DNA from: Perognathus longimembris pacificus
Taxonomy: Eukaryota > Chordata > Mammalia > Rodentia > Heteromyidae
DNA length: 64,000 nt
Reading direction: 5' to 3'
NCBI RefSeq assembly: GCF_023159225.1
Contig: NC_063184.1
Coordinates: 17,845,528-17,909,527 of the forward strand
The translations under genes were made by a program, and so were the position numbers. Below, piece by piece: positions 48,201 through 59,164 of the stretch. The notes under the pieces were generated by a model that worked only from the letters and a program-made list of their open reading frames with translations, made no database searches and had not been told where the DNA came from. Every line of letters starts with the position of its first letter. The first letter of the stretch is position 1.

Positions 48201-49157
48201 CCTTTCAAGTGTATAGGAAAGCATTTTTTAAAATCAGTAGCTTGAATTTTATTGAAATAACTCCATAATTTGTATTCTTAAGGTGGCATGGTTTTTGTAC
48301 CATTTTAGGAATATTTTAGTGTAGTAAATCTTTCCAGGTGCAAATCTTTATGACCTAAATAATTTGTGATTGCATTCATAATATATACAAGTATTTTAAA
48401 GGACTCAGGTGTTGGAGCAAAAACCATTCCAAGATTTTGGTTGACATCTGTGTTCATTGACTTCAGTGCATTTTCTGTAAATCATACATGCTTTCCAAAG
48501 GCAATTAAAGTATTGAGATTACGCTGTTTTGCTTCTTTGTTTCTGTTTTGTACACTGCTGCCCAAAACTTTTGTGGAAAGATTCTAGGTTCCTGATCCTG
48601 GGCAGTGTAGGCCTCCTTTGTGATGATTCACACTAGTACTGATTAATGAAATGACTCAGACAGAGAAGCAGCTGCAGATAAGTTCAGGACCTCCTCTTGC
48701 TTATTTTGTGGTTCTTGCTTGACCATCTTGGGAGAGGTGTTTCCCCAAGATAGCACTAATCAACACCCATGTATGTTAGAAAGCTCTGCAAAACAAATAC
48801 TTATGTATGATGGAAATAGTCTTGGTTAGTTGTTTGAAGTGTATATGTGTATCTTTGTTTCAGTAGATTAGGAACACTGGTGTGTGTGTGTGAGAGAGAG
48901 AGAGAGGTGATAAAAGCAGAGGGAAACCTTTGATGTTTGCACTTACCATGGAATATCCACACAAAGAGATGGTGTGCATTGAGTTGATACGTACAGGAAT
49001 TATAACTAGCATGCTCCATTTATGTATAGGCAAAGCATATTAGATGCAAATGTATATAGGGGAAACTTGTAATTGATGTTAATGGAAGCATGGTGGGGAG
49101 GCCATGAGTTCCTTTTCTCATACTTGACTACATTTGACTTTAAAAGAAAATATGCAT
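45245..49157. other. Unique intron with a GT-rich degenerate tract
   Basis: A degenerate tg-rich segment spans about 45937-46063. A tg run followed by (ag)n lies at 48881-48906. No exon is supported. The open frame at 47871-48164 (-) is unexplained but shows no known domain. Confidence 0.45.
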
Positions 49158-49172
49158 AAGAATAGTTGGAAA

Positions 49173-49366
49173 GGCTGGGAATATGGCCTAGTGGCAAGAG
49201 AGTTTGCCTCGTATACATGAAGCCCTGGGTTCGATTCTCCAGCACCACATATATAGAAAATGGCCAGAAGTGGCGCTGTGGCTCAAGTGGGAGAGTGCTA
49301 GCTTTGAGCAAAAGGAAGCCAGGGACAGTGCTCAGGACCTGAGTTCAAGGCCCAGGACTGGCAAAA

Positions 49367-49397
<31 letters not shown>

Positions 49398-49427
49398 AAT
49401 ACTGAGAAGAGTTCAGTTATTAAAAAA
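49173..49427 (+). mobile_element. IDL-Geo SINE with (TAAA)n tail and extra 3' sequence
   Basis: 'ggctgggaatatggcctagt' to 'ggcccaggactggcaaaata', then about eight aaat units, 23 bases of non-SINE sequence (actgagaagagttcagttat + tta-type end) and a second A-run. Perfect 15-bp duplication aagaatagttggaaa at 49158-49172 and 49428-49442. Confidence 0.93.
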
Positions 49428-49619
49428 AAGAATAGTTGGAAAAAAGCATTCATACCTATAATCCTAGATACACAGGAGTCTGAGATCTGAGAATCTCTGT
49501 TAGTATATTTATCATCTTAAGTTCTGATCAGTAGCAGGTAATAAGTTTAGGGAAACTGTCAGTGAAATGTTATTATTATCAGTATGAAATCAGCAAAGGA
49601 AAGAAATGGAAAAGAGCTG

Positions 49620-49815
49620 ACATTTGTAAACTTTGCTACTCAGTAGGCTGAGGTACGAGGATAGTAGTTTGAAGCCAGCCAGTGCAGTAAAGTATGGGAG
49701 ACTCTTTTCTCCAGTTAACCACCAAAAAGCTGGAGAAGAAGCTGTCTCTCAAGTGGTAGAGTACCAGCCTTGAGTGAAAAAATGAATGGACAGTGTCTAG
49801 GCCCCGCACAAGCAA
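49620..49815 (+). mobile_element. B1-like/Geo chimeric SINE
   Basis: 'ttgctactcagtaggctgag' and 'agtagtttgaagccagccag' (B1-like), then the family linker 'ctccagttaaccaccaaaaa' and gctgg. Geo follows: 'tctcaagtggtagagtacca', 'gccttgagtgaaaaaatgaa', 'tggacagtgtctaggccccg'. A (ca)n tract follows at about 49849-49863. Confidence 0.75.
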
Positions 49816-50452
49816 GTGAATGCATGCACAAACGTACCCAAGCGCGCGTACACACACACACACTACACACAAACAGTGCTTTATGTACTAACCGGAACTA
49901 AACCTGAAAATCTGTGCTGAAGGGATGATTACAGTCTTTTCTGCAATTAGTAGTGAGACACTGAAATTGTGTTAAGAGTGTCTGATTTCTTGTTTCTTGT
50001 CAGTATTTGGGGTTAGTGCACATTGTTTTGTGTTTTTTTTTTCTCATTAGGAATACCATGTTGCTTTATGAAGCTGCCCACAGAACTTGCTTTAGCACGT
50101 TTAAATCTATTGATAAATAAGTGACATTTTATCCTATATATTTAAAATGCTGTTTGTTTACTATTCGCTTAAAGGCAGCTGAACAAAAATATCTCCCTAT
50201 CCAGATCCCAATCTGTACTGATTACTGATGACTAGTCATGTGGATGTTTGAACATAAAGGTCCCAGGGAAGATAAAAGTTACAATAAAAATGTATTTCCT
50301 CCATGATTTGAAAGCACAGAATGTTTCCTGTGCTAGAGATACCTAGAGAATGAGTCAGCATGTCACTTTATGAGTACAGTGTATCTTGATCAGTGTTACC
50401 CCTTTCAGCATTCTCCCCCATCTCTTCCAACCCTAATCATCCCCTCAGTTTT

Positions 50453-50646
50453 TTTTGGCCAGTCCTGGGGCTTGGACTTAGGGCCTGAGCACTGTCCCTG
50501 GCTTCTTTTTGCTCAAGGCTAGCACTCTGCCACTTGAGCCACAGCGACACTTCTGGCCATTTTCTGTATATGTGGTGCTGGGGAATTGAACCCAGGGCCT
50601 CGTGTATGCGAGGCAAGCACTCTTGCCACTAGGCCATATCCCCAGC
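50453..50646 (-). mobile_element. IDL-Geo SINE with short A-tail
   Basis: Only a short T-run precedes ggccagtcctggggcttgg, and the element ends 'catatccccagccc'. Target-site duplication cccctcagtttttt at about 50441-50454 and 50647-50660; the T-run overlaps the first copy, so the tail length is unclear. Confidence 0.9.
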
Positions 50647-50660
50647 CCCCTCAGTTTTTT

Positions 50661-52988
50661 AACATTGGTTTGTTTTCTTACCTGGGTTGGCTTCAGGGTG
50701 CTTCACACACACAAGTTGGGTGCGGAATATTTCCATATGTTATTACATTTGATTAGTTTCAAAAGCAGCTGTTGCGTTGTGTAAATAGCTGAAGAATTTC
50801 AGAACTTTGTGGCAAAGCTGTTTCCTTTCTTATTCATTGCTAACTTAATTTCATTTAAAGAAATTAAAATAAACCAAATGGTCCCATCATAGCAAATTTT
50901 ACAGATTTAACACTTCATTACATATTGCCTCCACTTACCTGTTCCAGAGAATTTCCCAGGAAATCCCCAAAGTACTTCCATGGCATGTGATCTATTTGTC
51001 TGTTGCCTGTCTTACATTGCAAGAATATGTGTTCTATCTTTTCAGCATAGGATTTTTGTCCATTTTATTCACTAGTGTAATCCTAGGTTCGATAAAGTGC
51101 CGATGGATATAGGTGTTCAGTTAACATATGATGAGTGAAACTTTACATGAATATTATTGCCATGATACAGTTACATTTTCATTCATATGCAGGACCTCAT
51201 TCAGGTTCCAAAAGCTTCATTGAGTTTCTCACTTGAGATTACTTTTTGATTATTTCTTTGGGAGAAATGGTATCTCACACTGGAAAGGAAAATTGTCCTT
51301 TCATGCCTTTGAATCCTGCAGCTCCCTGAGTACATTGCTTCTCCTGGCTTCTCCTTGAAATGAGTCTCTCTTCCACTGACCTTCATTTGCTTCCTTTTCC
51401 AGCTTGCCTTTGTTCACAGAGCTCAGTTCTGCTTCCTGACCTCATGGAGCTTGCCCTTTTTAGAGTAAAAAGCCCGTGGTGATGTCATGGCTCAGCTGAA
51501 TGCAATCAGGCTGCTTGGTGGAAACTGGTGAATGACTCTGCAAGTCATCTTTAGCCTGGCTAGACTTTCCTGACACAGAACAACATATTATAGCTACCAT
51601 TAACCCTTGAGCAATTATTGCTTCCATGCCACAAAAACACATTCTTCGCTCTTGGCTCATGCAAATTCTGAGTGACTGTAGGTTCTTCTTCTGGCTAAGC
51701 TTTCTTTTATTCTAAGATTGACTTGAATTTAAGGACTTATCTCTACTATTAACCTTGGATCCCATATTAAAATTGCTATTTTGAAAACAAAGTCCAGTGA
51801 GTTTTTCTTAGTGAGAAAGTGATTGCCTCGTGATTTATTTTTAGGAGGGTTATGCTCCCAAGTCCTAAATATGCAAAATATTAAGGTATCTTAAATATGG
51901 AAGATATTTTCATTATAAATATACTTTCTGGGAGACTTCTACATGTGACAGAACACATCTACCATATGGAGAAATGGTCTGGCATGAAGGAGAATGTATG
52001 GAAATTGGTAGCTGCAGAATCCTTGTAGTTGGAGCTCTGAAAGCTTTTGCAGCTTGTATCATGAAAGAGGCTAGGTTGTCTATGGGGTTGGTAGGGGAAA
52101 TATAAATGGTAGAAAGTGGGTAGAGGGTGGGAAGATTGTGTCTAGGGTGAAAGTAACTTAGTTTGTAAACCAAGATGGTTTGGAAATGAATTTATGACAG
52201 GTGCACAGTGCCCATCTAAAGCCTGTCTGCTAAATGCACCTATAAATAATGGGTAGGCCTAGATTTTTAGGTTCTTGTTTCCTCAAGACACAATGAATAC
52301 TACTCCACTTGCTTTTTAATACAATGATTCTAGAGTGAGAAAGTCACAGTTCCAGATCCTGAAACGGAATGGACTAGGATAGAGACTTCCTTAGTTTTTG
52401 GTTGCAGAATGAAGATTGCAACCATCTTCTCCCATGCTCCCGGCTAGTGCTCTACCACTGAGCCACACTTTGTATCTTCCCCCAGGGTCTCATAACGGCA
52501 GAAAATTCCTCTACATTTTACTATTGTTGAAAACATTTATCAAGTATTCTTTTTCAAAGAAGTCACAGAGCTCATGGCACAAGGGAAGATATTCAAGAAA
52601 TGATTAAATGGAAAAATAAATATTGGTAAAATTTGGAGAATCTCATTTCTAAAGAAGTAATTGGGAAATAAGAGTTGGTTAGAATGAACCATGAAAAGTA
52701 TTTTGCCCTATATTGCCAAACAATTCAAGAAAACTCTGATTATTTGAAATATAAGATTTGTTTATTTTTGAAGTTAGCAAAATAACAGTGAGATGGTCTC
52801 TGACACTGAGGAAAGACTGCAGGAAATATAGAAACTTGAGCCACCTTTCCACCTGTACTACCTCTTTCTTCAACTCTGCTTTTAAAGGATTATTCTGTCA
52901 TTTCTTCACATAAAGTTTTTTCCCCCAAGTAAATATTTACTTACATATTAGTTTTAATAGCCACTTTATATTTATTCTTGTCCTGGAT
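50661..52988. other. Unique intron; possible conserved block near 51.45-51.68 kb
   Basis: An L2-like end may be present at about 51040-51140. The block 51470-51680 has a CRE-like gatgtcat, an octamer-like catgcaaat and little simple sequence, and could be conserved. A very short ID-like scrap (agtgctctaccactgagcca) is at 52445-52465. No exon. Confidence 0.4.
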
Positions 52989-53010
52989 ATTTGTTTTTAT
53001 TTTTGATTGG

Positions 53011-53209
53011 TTTGGTTTTTTGCCTGTACTGGGGCTTGAACTCAGGGCCTGAGAACTGTCCCTGGCTTCTTTTTGCTCAAGGCTAGCACTCTACCACTTG
53101 AGCCACAGCGCCACTTCCAGCTTTTTCTACTATGTGGTCCTGAGGAATCAAACCCAGGGCTTCATATCTACCAGGTGAGCACTTTACCACTAGGCCATAT
53201 TCCCAGCCC
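53011..53209 (-). mobile_element. IDL-Geo SINE, older copy
   Basis: 'gtactggggcttgaactcag' to 'gccatattcccagccc', both monomers present. Perfect 15-bp duplication atttgtttttatttt at 52989-53003 and 53210-53224. Confidence 0.9.
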
Positions 53210-53399
53210 ATTTGTTTTTATTTTAGTCTGAAGTGTTGACAAATGTTGGCATTGTTAGAAATGGTATCACCCTTCTCTATTTTTCTGGAATAATTGTTTG
53301 ATTCCATTCCTTCATTTGTGATCCTGGATATTTTGTACATATTTTAACTACTCAGACTTGAAATTCAGCTTCCTAAAAGTGAGCTGATTTCATGTGTAT

Positions 53400-53500
53400 G
53401 CCAGTAGTGGGTTGAACTCAGGGCTTCTTGCTCTTAGTTTTTTTCTGCTTCAGTTTGGTGCTCTTCTATTTGAGCCACAGCTCCACTTCTAGGCTGAGCT
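53400..53500 (-). mobile_element. Partial Geo-type SINE fragment
   Basis: 'gccagtagtgggttgaactc' (53400-53419), then 'tgctcttctatttgagccac' and 'agctccacttctaggctgag': a diverged Geo monomer in reverse without a clear left partner. Confidence 0.65.
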
Positions 53501-54019
53501 GTTCTAATAAAAAGTTTTAATTATTATTTTAATCTATTAAATTAAAATGTGAGAGTGAAAAAAAGTATGTTAATTTCTTCAAGTAACAGCCATAGAAACT
53601 TGTATAGGAGTTGGGAATTTACAAAACATCGTGATTTAGAAAGTAACATGCCAATTTCTATGCTGAAAACACTAATTTGTAGTGTGTTAAGGCCAGCGAT
53701 GTCAATCTGAGAATTGTAATACAATTTTACAAAAGCTACCTACTTCGATTTGGGGTGATCTTAATGGCTGATATTACATGACATAATCTCAGGTAAGGTT
53801 GAAAAATGTTATTTTGGAGAGCTGAATCAATTTTCTTTTCCTTCTGTTCCTTTTCACTCACATGTTAGCTTTTCCGGCCTGGGAACCATTTGCCACAGTA
53901 CCTTTCTCTTTCCCCTAGCTCCCTTGCCCTAGGGAAATGTATAAAAGCATTGGGGTTGCAAGATGTTTTTCTATAACTCAAGGAGATATGCTGTCAACAG
54001 TTGGCCCTTCACAGATTTG

Positions 54020-54113
54020 TAGTTTTGTTTTTTTTTCTCCAGAGCTGGGGACCAAACTCGGGGCCTTGCGCTCGCCAGGCAGGCGCTTTTCCGCTGAGCC
54101 AGATCCCCAGCCC
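54020..54113 (-). mobile_element. Young ID element (single monomer)
   Basis: T-run and tctccagagctgggg, ending 'ctgagccagatccccagccc'. It is a clean tRNA-Ala-like ID with intact CpGs (gcgctcgcc) and no Geo monomer. Perfect 10-bp duplication cacagatttg at 54010-54019 and 54114-54123. Confidence 0.93.
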
Positions 54114-54174
54114 CACAGATTTGACACAGTCTACTCATGAAGAATATTTTTGCTTAACAAGCATGTAGTCTTTA

Positions 54175-54260
54175 GGTAGGTAGGTACTGTTTCAAGTATT
54201 TTGCACATGTTAACTCTGTGGTCTTCTCCGGTAGTGGATTTGTCCACAGGCAGGCCCAGC
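54175..54260 (-). repeat. MIR end relic, reverse
   Basis: 'ggtaggtaggtactgtttca', then 'agtattttgcacatgttaac' resembles the reverse MIR 3' end (actgtgctaagcactttacatgcattatctc). Short. Confidence 0.45.
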
Positions 54261-54413
54261 ATGGAGGTGTAGGGAATGGGGCATTAGGGAGGACTTTTGA
54301 AGTAAATTAGGTCTAAGTCATAATAAAGATTATATTATTCTCAATTGGTTAGTCAGTAATCATTGTCTCCTATTTAGCAGGAATGATTCAGGTAATTAAC
54401 ATATATCCATATA

Positions 54414-54609
54414 TATTTATTTATTTATTTTGCCAGTCCTAGGGCTTGAACTCGGCCTGAGCACTGTCCCTGGCTTTTTGTTGCTCAAGGCTAGCACTCT
54501 ACCATTTGAGACAAGCTCCACTTCCAGGTTTTTTTTAATATATGTGGTGCTGAGGAATCGAACCTAGTGCTTCATGTATATGATGTGAGTGCTTTACCAC
54601 TAGACCATA
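54414..54609 (-). mobile_element. IDL-Geo SINE, older copy with (TTTA)n tail
   Basis: (ttta)n, then tgccagtcctagggcttga to 'gctttaccactagaccata'. Several small deletions. No convincing flanking duplication. Confidence 0.82.
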
Positions 54610-54619
54610 TAATAGTATA

Positions 54620-55236
54620 TTTTAAATTGGGTTTTGAAAGGTAAGTTGTGTCAGTGACTCATCTCCACATTTGTTTAGCATTTTTGCCCTGTTTGGGTGC
54701 ACGGTGCATATTTGTGCGGATGCATGTGATTTCTTTCAACCGCATTTTGGACTCATCTTTTACCTTTGTGTATGGTTTAGTGTGTCAGTTCACAGGGAAA
54801 GACTTTTCTTTTTCTTGAGCAGCAGGAAGCTGTCCATTTCCAGTGGTGCTGACTCAGTCATCACAGCAGGACAATTATTTCCTGAAGCAGGGCGGGAAAG
54901 GGCTCCACACATCTGCCATTCAGAGACAGAGTCCAGACAGAATTACAAAGCAGAAGTGATGATAAGCCATATCTAGAAGTTTTTGTCCTTACTACATTTT
55001 TATTTATATTCTTGGCTCACTGGTTTGCATGTCAGAAAATAATTCTTCAGGCTTACTGACCTTTAAGTTCACACTTTAATTGGAAAGCAAAAGAGCAATG
55101 TCACGTTTACACATATATAGTATCAGGTTTCACTTCCATTTGGTGACATGTTTGTGGAAAAATGGATACCTAGCATTTACCAACTATGGTAATTTGTGTT
55201 GGTTGAATGAAATACTTATCAAAATGGTTATTTTTG
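54620..55236. other. Unique intron with a MARE/AP-1-like site
   Basis: Contains tgctgactcagtca at 54847-54860. The open frame at 54671-54976 has no known domain. Nothing else recognised. Confidence 0.4.
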
Positions 55237-55535
55237 GGGGGGGATGCTAACTGGGTTAGAACTGGATTGTAACTCAGGGCCTTGCGCTTGTTAGGCAGGC
55301 ACTCTACCATTTTGTTTTAGTTCAGGTTTTGCTTTTCATCTGGGCTGTCCTGGATCAAACTCCTCCTATTTATATAGCTCCTGCAAAGTAGGGATAAAAG
55401 CTTTGTGTCACTCTGCCTACCTTTTAATTAGTTGAGACTGGATCTCATGAACTTTTGACCAGCTCTTCTGGAACAGCAATTATCCCTTTGTTTCCCAAGT
55501 GGCCAGGATTACAGGTGTGAGCCAGTGTGCCCACC
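55237..55535 (-). mobile_element. Old ID-like plus B1-like composite SINE, reverse
   Basis: ID-like part 'gtaactcagggccttgcgct' and 'aggcaggcactctaccattt', a spacer, then a B1-like part 'ttgagactggatctcatgaa', 'tttcccaagtggccaggatt', 'acaggtgtgagccagtgtgc'. Confidence 0.65.
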
Positions 55536-55539
55536 TTTG

Positions 55540-56360
55540 AACTGATTTTAATTATAGGATAAATAACTTTCCATCTTACTGAATGAACTATTAGCATTTG
55601 TTCTGAGCTTATTGTTGATTGAATGCTAGCTGTTAATGATGGATGCATGGAAAATACAGGTACCATAAAATGAAAATGCAAACTTGTAAGGATGGGTGGG
55701 AGTATTGGTATTTGCATGTAGTGTCTGTGTGTGATACAAATTTGCTGTGACAATTTGAGGAGCACTGTTTGAAGTGACAAGCAGGTTTATGGGTGATCTG
55801 ACAAATTCAGAATTTATATGGTTTTTGACTATGCAAGACAATTGATATTATATAAATTTACCTAGAGGGCAATTTCTTTTTAGAGATGTTTGGATTGGCA
55901 TATGCAAAATAAGTAAATTTTATAGTAAATTAGATAAGATCACAGGTTTCCTGTTTTTTTTTTTTTTTTGAAGAAGTCATAACTTGGCAGTTCATGGTAC
56001 AGAGGTCTAGCTTCAAATTATTAGAACTGATTCTTTCTTACAGCAGTTTGTGGAGCCATTATTAAAATTTCTTAATAGGTACACTATATTCCATGTACTT
56101 GGAAATAAAAACTAGTAAGAAAAGACTTTTCTGCCATAAATTAATAGAATGACAATGATACATTTTTTTTAAAAAAGGTTCTTACCAAATTGTTCGGATG
56201 TATGTAGGAAACCAGCACTGGAGCAGCTGACTTGTATATCAAGTAACAATCTGTAGAAGTTACACAAAGGAAGTATGAAGGAGTGGAGCAGGTCTTTGTT
56301 GCCAGTATGAAGCTTTGGCATTTCTAGGAGGTACATCAGGAGGATCTGTTTAAAAATAAT
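55540..56360. other. Unique AT-rich intron
   Basis: T-run at 55954-55969. No exon or named repeat. Confidence 0.5.
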
Positions 56361-56366
56361 GTTTGG

Positions 56367-56370
<4 letters not shown>

Positions 56371-56413
<43 letters not shown>

Positions 56414-56603
56414 CAGTCCTGGGGCTTGGACTCAGGGCCTGAGCACTGTCCCTGGCTTCTTTTTGCTCAAGGCTAGCACTCTGCCGCTTGAGCCACAGCG
56501 CCACTTCTGGCCATTTTCTGTATATGTGGTACTGGGGAATCGAACCCAGGGCCTCATGTATATGAGGCAGGCACTCTTGCCACTAGGCCATATCCCCAGC
56601 CCC
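56371..56603 (-). mobile_element. IDL-Geo SINE with about 40-base A-tail
   Basis: T-run from 56370 to 56411, the longest homopolymer in the window, then tgccagtcctggggcttgg to 'gccatatccccagccc'. Short duplication tggcaa at 56364-56369 and 56604-56609. The long pure tail suggests a recent insertion. Confidence 0.92.
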
Positions 56604-56609
56604 TGGCAA

Positions 56610-57838
56610 ATATTTTTTTATCATAATGTATCTCTTGATAATTGGTAGGCAGTTGTTTTGTGTCCCTAGACATGTTTTTAAGAACTATGGCATTATACAA
56701 TCCATTTCTTTCTTGAAATGACAAATAGATGTCCTTGCTGGTCAACCTTTAGGTTGAAGGTGAGGTATTTTGTGCGTGCATTGCTAATACCTGCTATTGC
56801 ATAATACTGAGATAGACAGAGATATATGTTCACCACAATTGATAGATGGTGTTGTTGGTGCTATGCATAGTTTGAATTTCCTTATAGATCCTATGGTTGT
56901 TTTGATAGCAGTAGGTTAGCCACTTACAATGATGATGTGAGATGATAAAAATGTTACTAAGGGAGCAACTTCTTTTGCATTGTGACCTCTTGGGGATTGC
57001 TTTCATTACACAATATTTTTCAAAGGACTTGATTGCAATTAGCATAAACTGAAGCAGCTATGTGTACTTTCATCATCATATCAGGTTGAAGGAACTCCTA
57101 GCACTAAATGAAATCCTCAGCAGCCAACTCCATCCTGCCAGATAGCCAGGAGAAAAATGAATAGTTGAATGAAGTGTTAGTCTGTGTGTTGTTGTTTTCT
57201 CTATAGCTTGGGGCCCTTTCTCATGGCACTGAAAAATCTAGGGTACTATTCTCCTTGGAGATGGTGTTGTTTGAGCTCACTCTAGTTGTAATCTTACGGC
57301 ATCCAAGTCAGAGTAGGAAGCGGAACATCCAAATTCTCCCCCAAATTGGTATGTCCCATACCAGTGTCACTGAGAGGTGGCAGGCAGCGTTATGCCTTCT
57401 CACCTTTCCCCTACCATTGCTAACTGGTATTTTTGTAGGAAAAGAGTAATGTTTCTTTCCTTTTGCTTTAGCGAGAGTAGACTAATGAGAATTTGTAAAT
57501 TTTCCCTCTCCATGTTGATTTTAATTCAAGCCTGCAAAAATGGTCCTGAAAAAGTAAAAAAGAAATTAAAATTTTCTTATTCAAGTTATTAATAATATAA
57601 ATAATAATGAGACAAATACCAGTACACAAGCCATAAGTTTCTGTTATAGTTAAGAATCTGAAATTTTGTCAAGCTGAGAGATAATATTAAAATCAAGATC
57701 CAGGATAGGAAATTTAAATAGGTAAAATGACTAATTGCATTTTTACATTTTTTTCATTTTGAATCTTATAATAGCCATTTACAAACAATTATATAATGAC
57801 AAGTTATTATTTGTAATTTGAAGCCCCACATTTCTTTT
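56610..57838. other. Unique AT-rich intron
   Basis: No named repeat or exon. Open frames at 57255-57592 have no recognisable product. Confidence 0.5.
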
Positions 57839-58043
57839 CTTTTTCTTTTTTTTTTTTTTTTTGGCCAGTCGTGGGGCTCGGACTTGGCCTGAGCACTGTC
57901 CCTGGCTTCCTTTTGCTCAAGGCTAGCACTCTGCCACTTGAGCCACAATGCCACTTCTGGCCATTTTCTGTATATGTAGTGCTGGGGAATTGAACCCAGG
58001 GCTTCATGTATGGGAGGCAAGCACTAGGCCATATTCCCAGCAC
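57839..58043 (-). mobile_element. IDL-Geo SINE
   Basis: T-rich tail, ggccagtcgtggggctcgg to 'ggccatattcccagcacc', with small deletions in both monomers. Imperfect flanks ccccacattt and ccccatattt. Confidence 0.88.
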
Positions 58044-58159
58044 CCCATATTTATTTTCATAAAACCGATTTAACAAATGTGATTTTTTCTGTTGTTAAAT
58101 CAAGCTTCTTAGAATTAGATAAATGTAGTAGAATTTTCTTCATTTTCCCCCCTCCCTTA

Positions 58160-58300
58160 TCTGTACTTGGCAAGTACTCTACCACTTGAGCTATGCTCAA
58201 CCCTTTTAATTTAATCTTGTTTTGGAGAAAGTGTTTGGCTAATTTTGTCTGGGGTGGCTTTGAACTTCTTGGTCTCTTGAATACCTAGATTATAAGAATA
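58160..58300 (-). mobile_element. Old ID/B1 composite SINE fragment
   Basis: 'ggcaagtactctaccacttg' and agctatgctcaaccc (ID-like, reverse), then 'ggtggctttgaacttcttgg' and tacctagattataag (B1-like). Confidence 0.55.
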
Positions 58301-58374
58301 TATTTCTACATATGGGTGTTTGCTACATTTTTAAGCATAGAACACATGGATCAAATTAGTGTGTACACCATGTA

Positions 58375-58515
58375 ACTCTTGGGTGGAGACAGAAGGGAGG
58401 GACCAGCAGAGTGAGGGGATGGAAGACACTGTATGAAAGGAAATGTACTCATTACCTGACTCATGTAATTAGAATCCCTCTGTGCATAGCCTCTAAAATA
58501 ACAATAAAATAAATT
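58375..58515 (+). repeat. 3' end of an unidentified dispersed repeat, copy 3
   Basis: 'aaaggaaatgtactcattac', 'ctgactcatgtaattagaat', 'ccctctgtgcatagcctcta', then an A-rich tail with AATAAA words: the same 3' end as the copy at 21050-21285. Confidence 0.55.
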
Positions 58516-58614
58516 AATGGTTAATAAATAAAATGAATAAAGTAATTATTGTGTGTTAAGTTTTAAAACATGCAAATTTTTATGCAATAAAATAGACTTC
58601 ACGTTGTCATTAGC

Positions 58615-58805
58615 TAGAACTTGCTCTTTTACTGCCTTTGGGTTGGCCTGCTTCGTGACATTGTTTCCTGGCCTGCTGATAGAGGACCTGCATTTCTGAC
58701 TCAATTCTCTTCCTTGCTTACTGTGTAAATTTGGACTTTTGCTTTTGCTTAAATATCCTTGTGTATAAATGAGATAATCATAAAATCTCTTCGAAGGTTG
58801 CATTG
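58615..58805 (+). repeat. MIR SINE relic
   Basis: 'ctgcatttctgactcaattc', 'cttgcttactgtgtaaattt', 'tatccttgtgtataaatgag', 'ataatcataaaatctcttcg' follows the MIR order. Strongly diverged. Confidence 0.55.
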
Positions 58806-58909
58806 AAGAATTCCAGAAAGCTATTCACAATGATGCTTGCAACATTAGTATCATTTAATAATTGTCCTAAATACAACAACAGTTTTCTTTTGTGAGGGAT
58901 GAGAATTTA

Positions 58910-58952
<43 letters not shown>
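58910..58952. repeat. (GTCT)n microsatellite
   Basis: About ten perfect gtct/ctgt tetramers. It directly abuts the tail side of the next SINE and may have expanded from that tail. Confidence 0.95.
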
Positions 58953-59160
58953 ATTGCTGGGCCTGGAGCTTGAACTCAGGGCCTGGGCACTGTTACTGAA
59001 CTTATTTAGCTACAGCACCCCTTCTGGCTTTTTAGGAGTAGTTTTTTGGAGATAAGAGTCACAGTTACTTTCCTTACCCAGGTTGGCTTTGAACCGTGAT
59101 ACTCAGGTCTCAGACTCTTGAGTAGCTAGGATTGCAGGCATGCATCACTAGCTCCAGGCT
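58953..59160 (-). mobile_element. B1-like/Geo chimeric SINE, reverse
   Basis: Geo part 'gcctggagcttgaactcagg' and gcctgggcactgtta, with an internal deletion. The linker follows ('gttttttggagataagagtc'), then the B1-like part 'tttgaaccgtgatactcagg', 'cttgagtagctaggattgca', 'ggcatgcatcactag'. Confidence 0.75.
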
Positions 59161-59164
59161 TACG

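Noticed and set aside
54020..54113. Functional tRNA-Ala gene
   Set aside because: It is an ID SINE: A-tail, flanking duplication, and no complete cloverleaf that I can fold.
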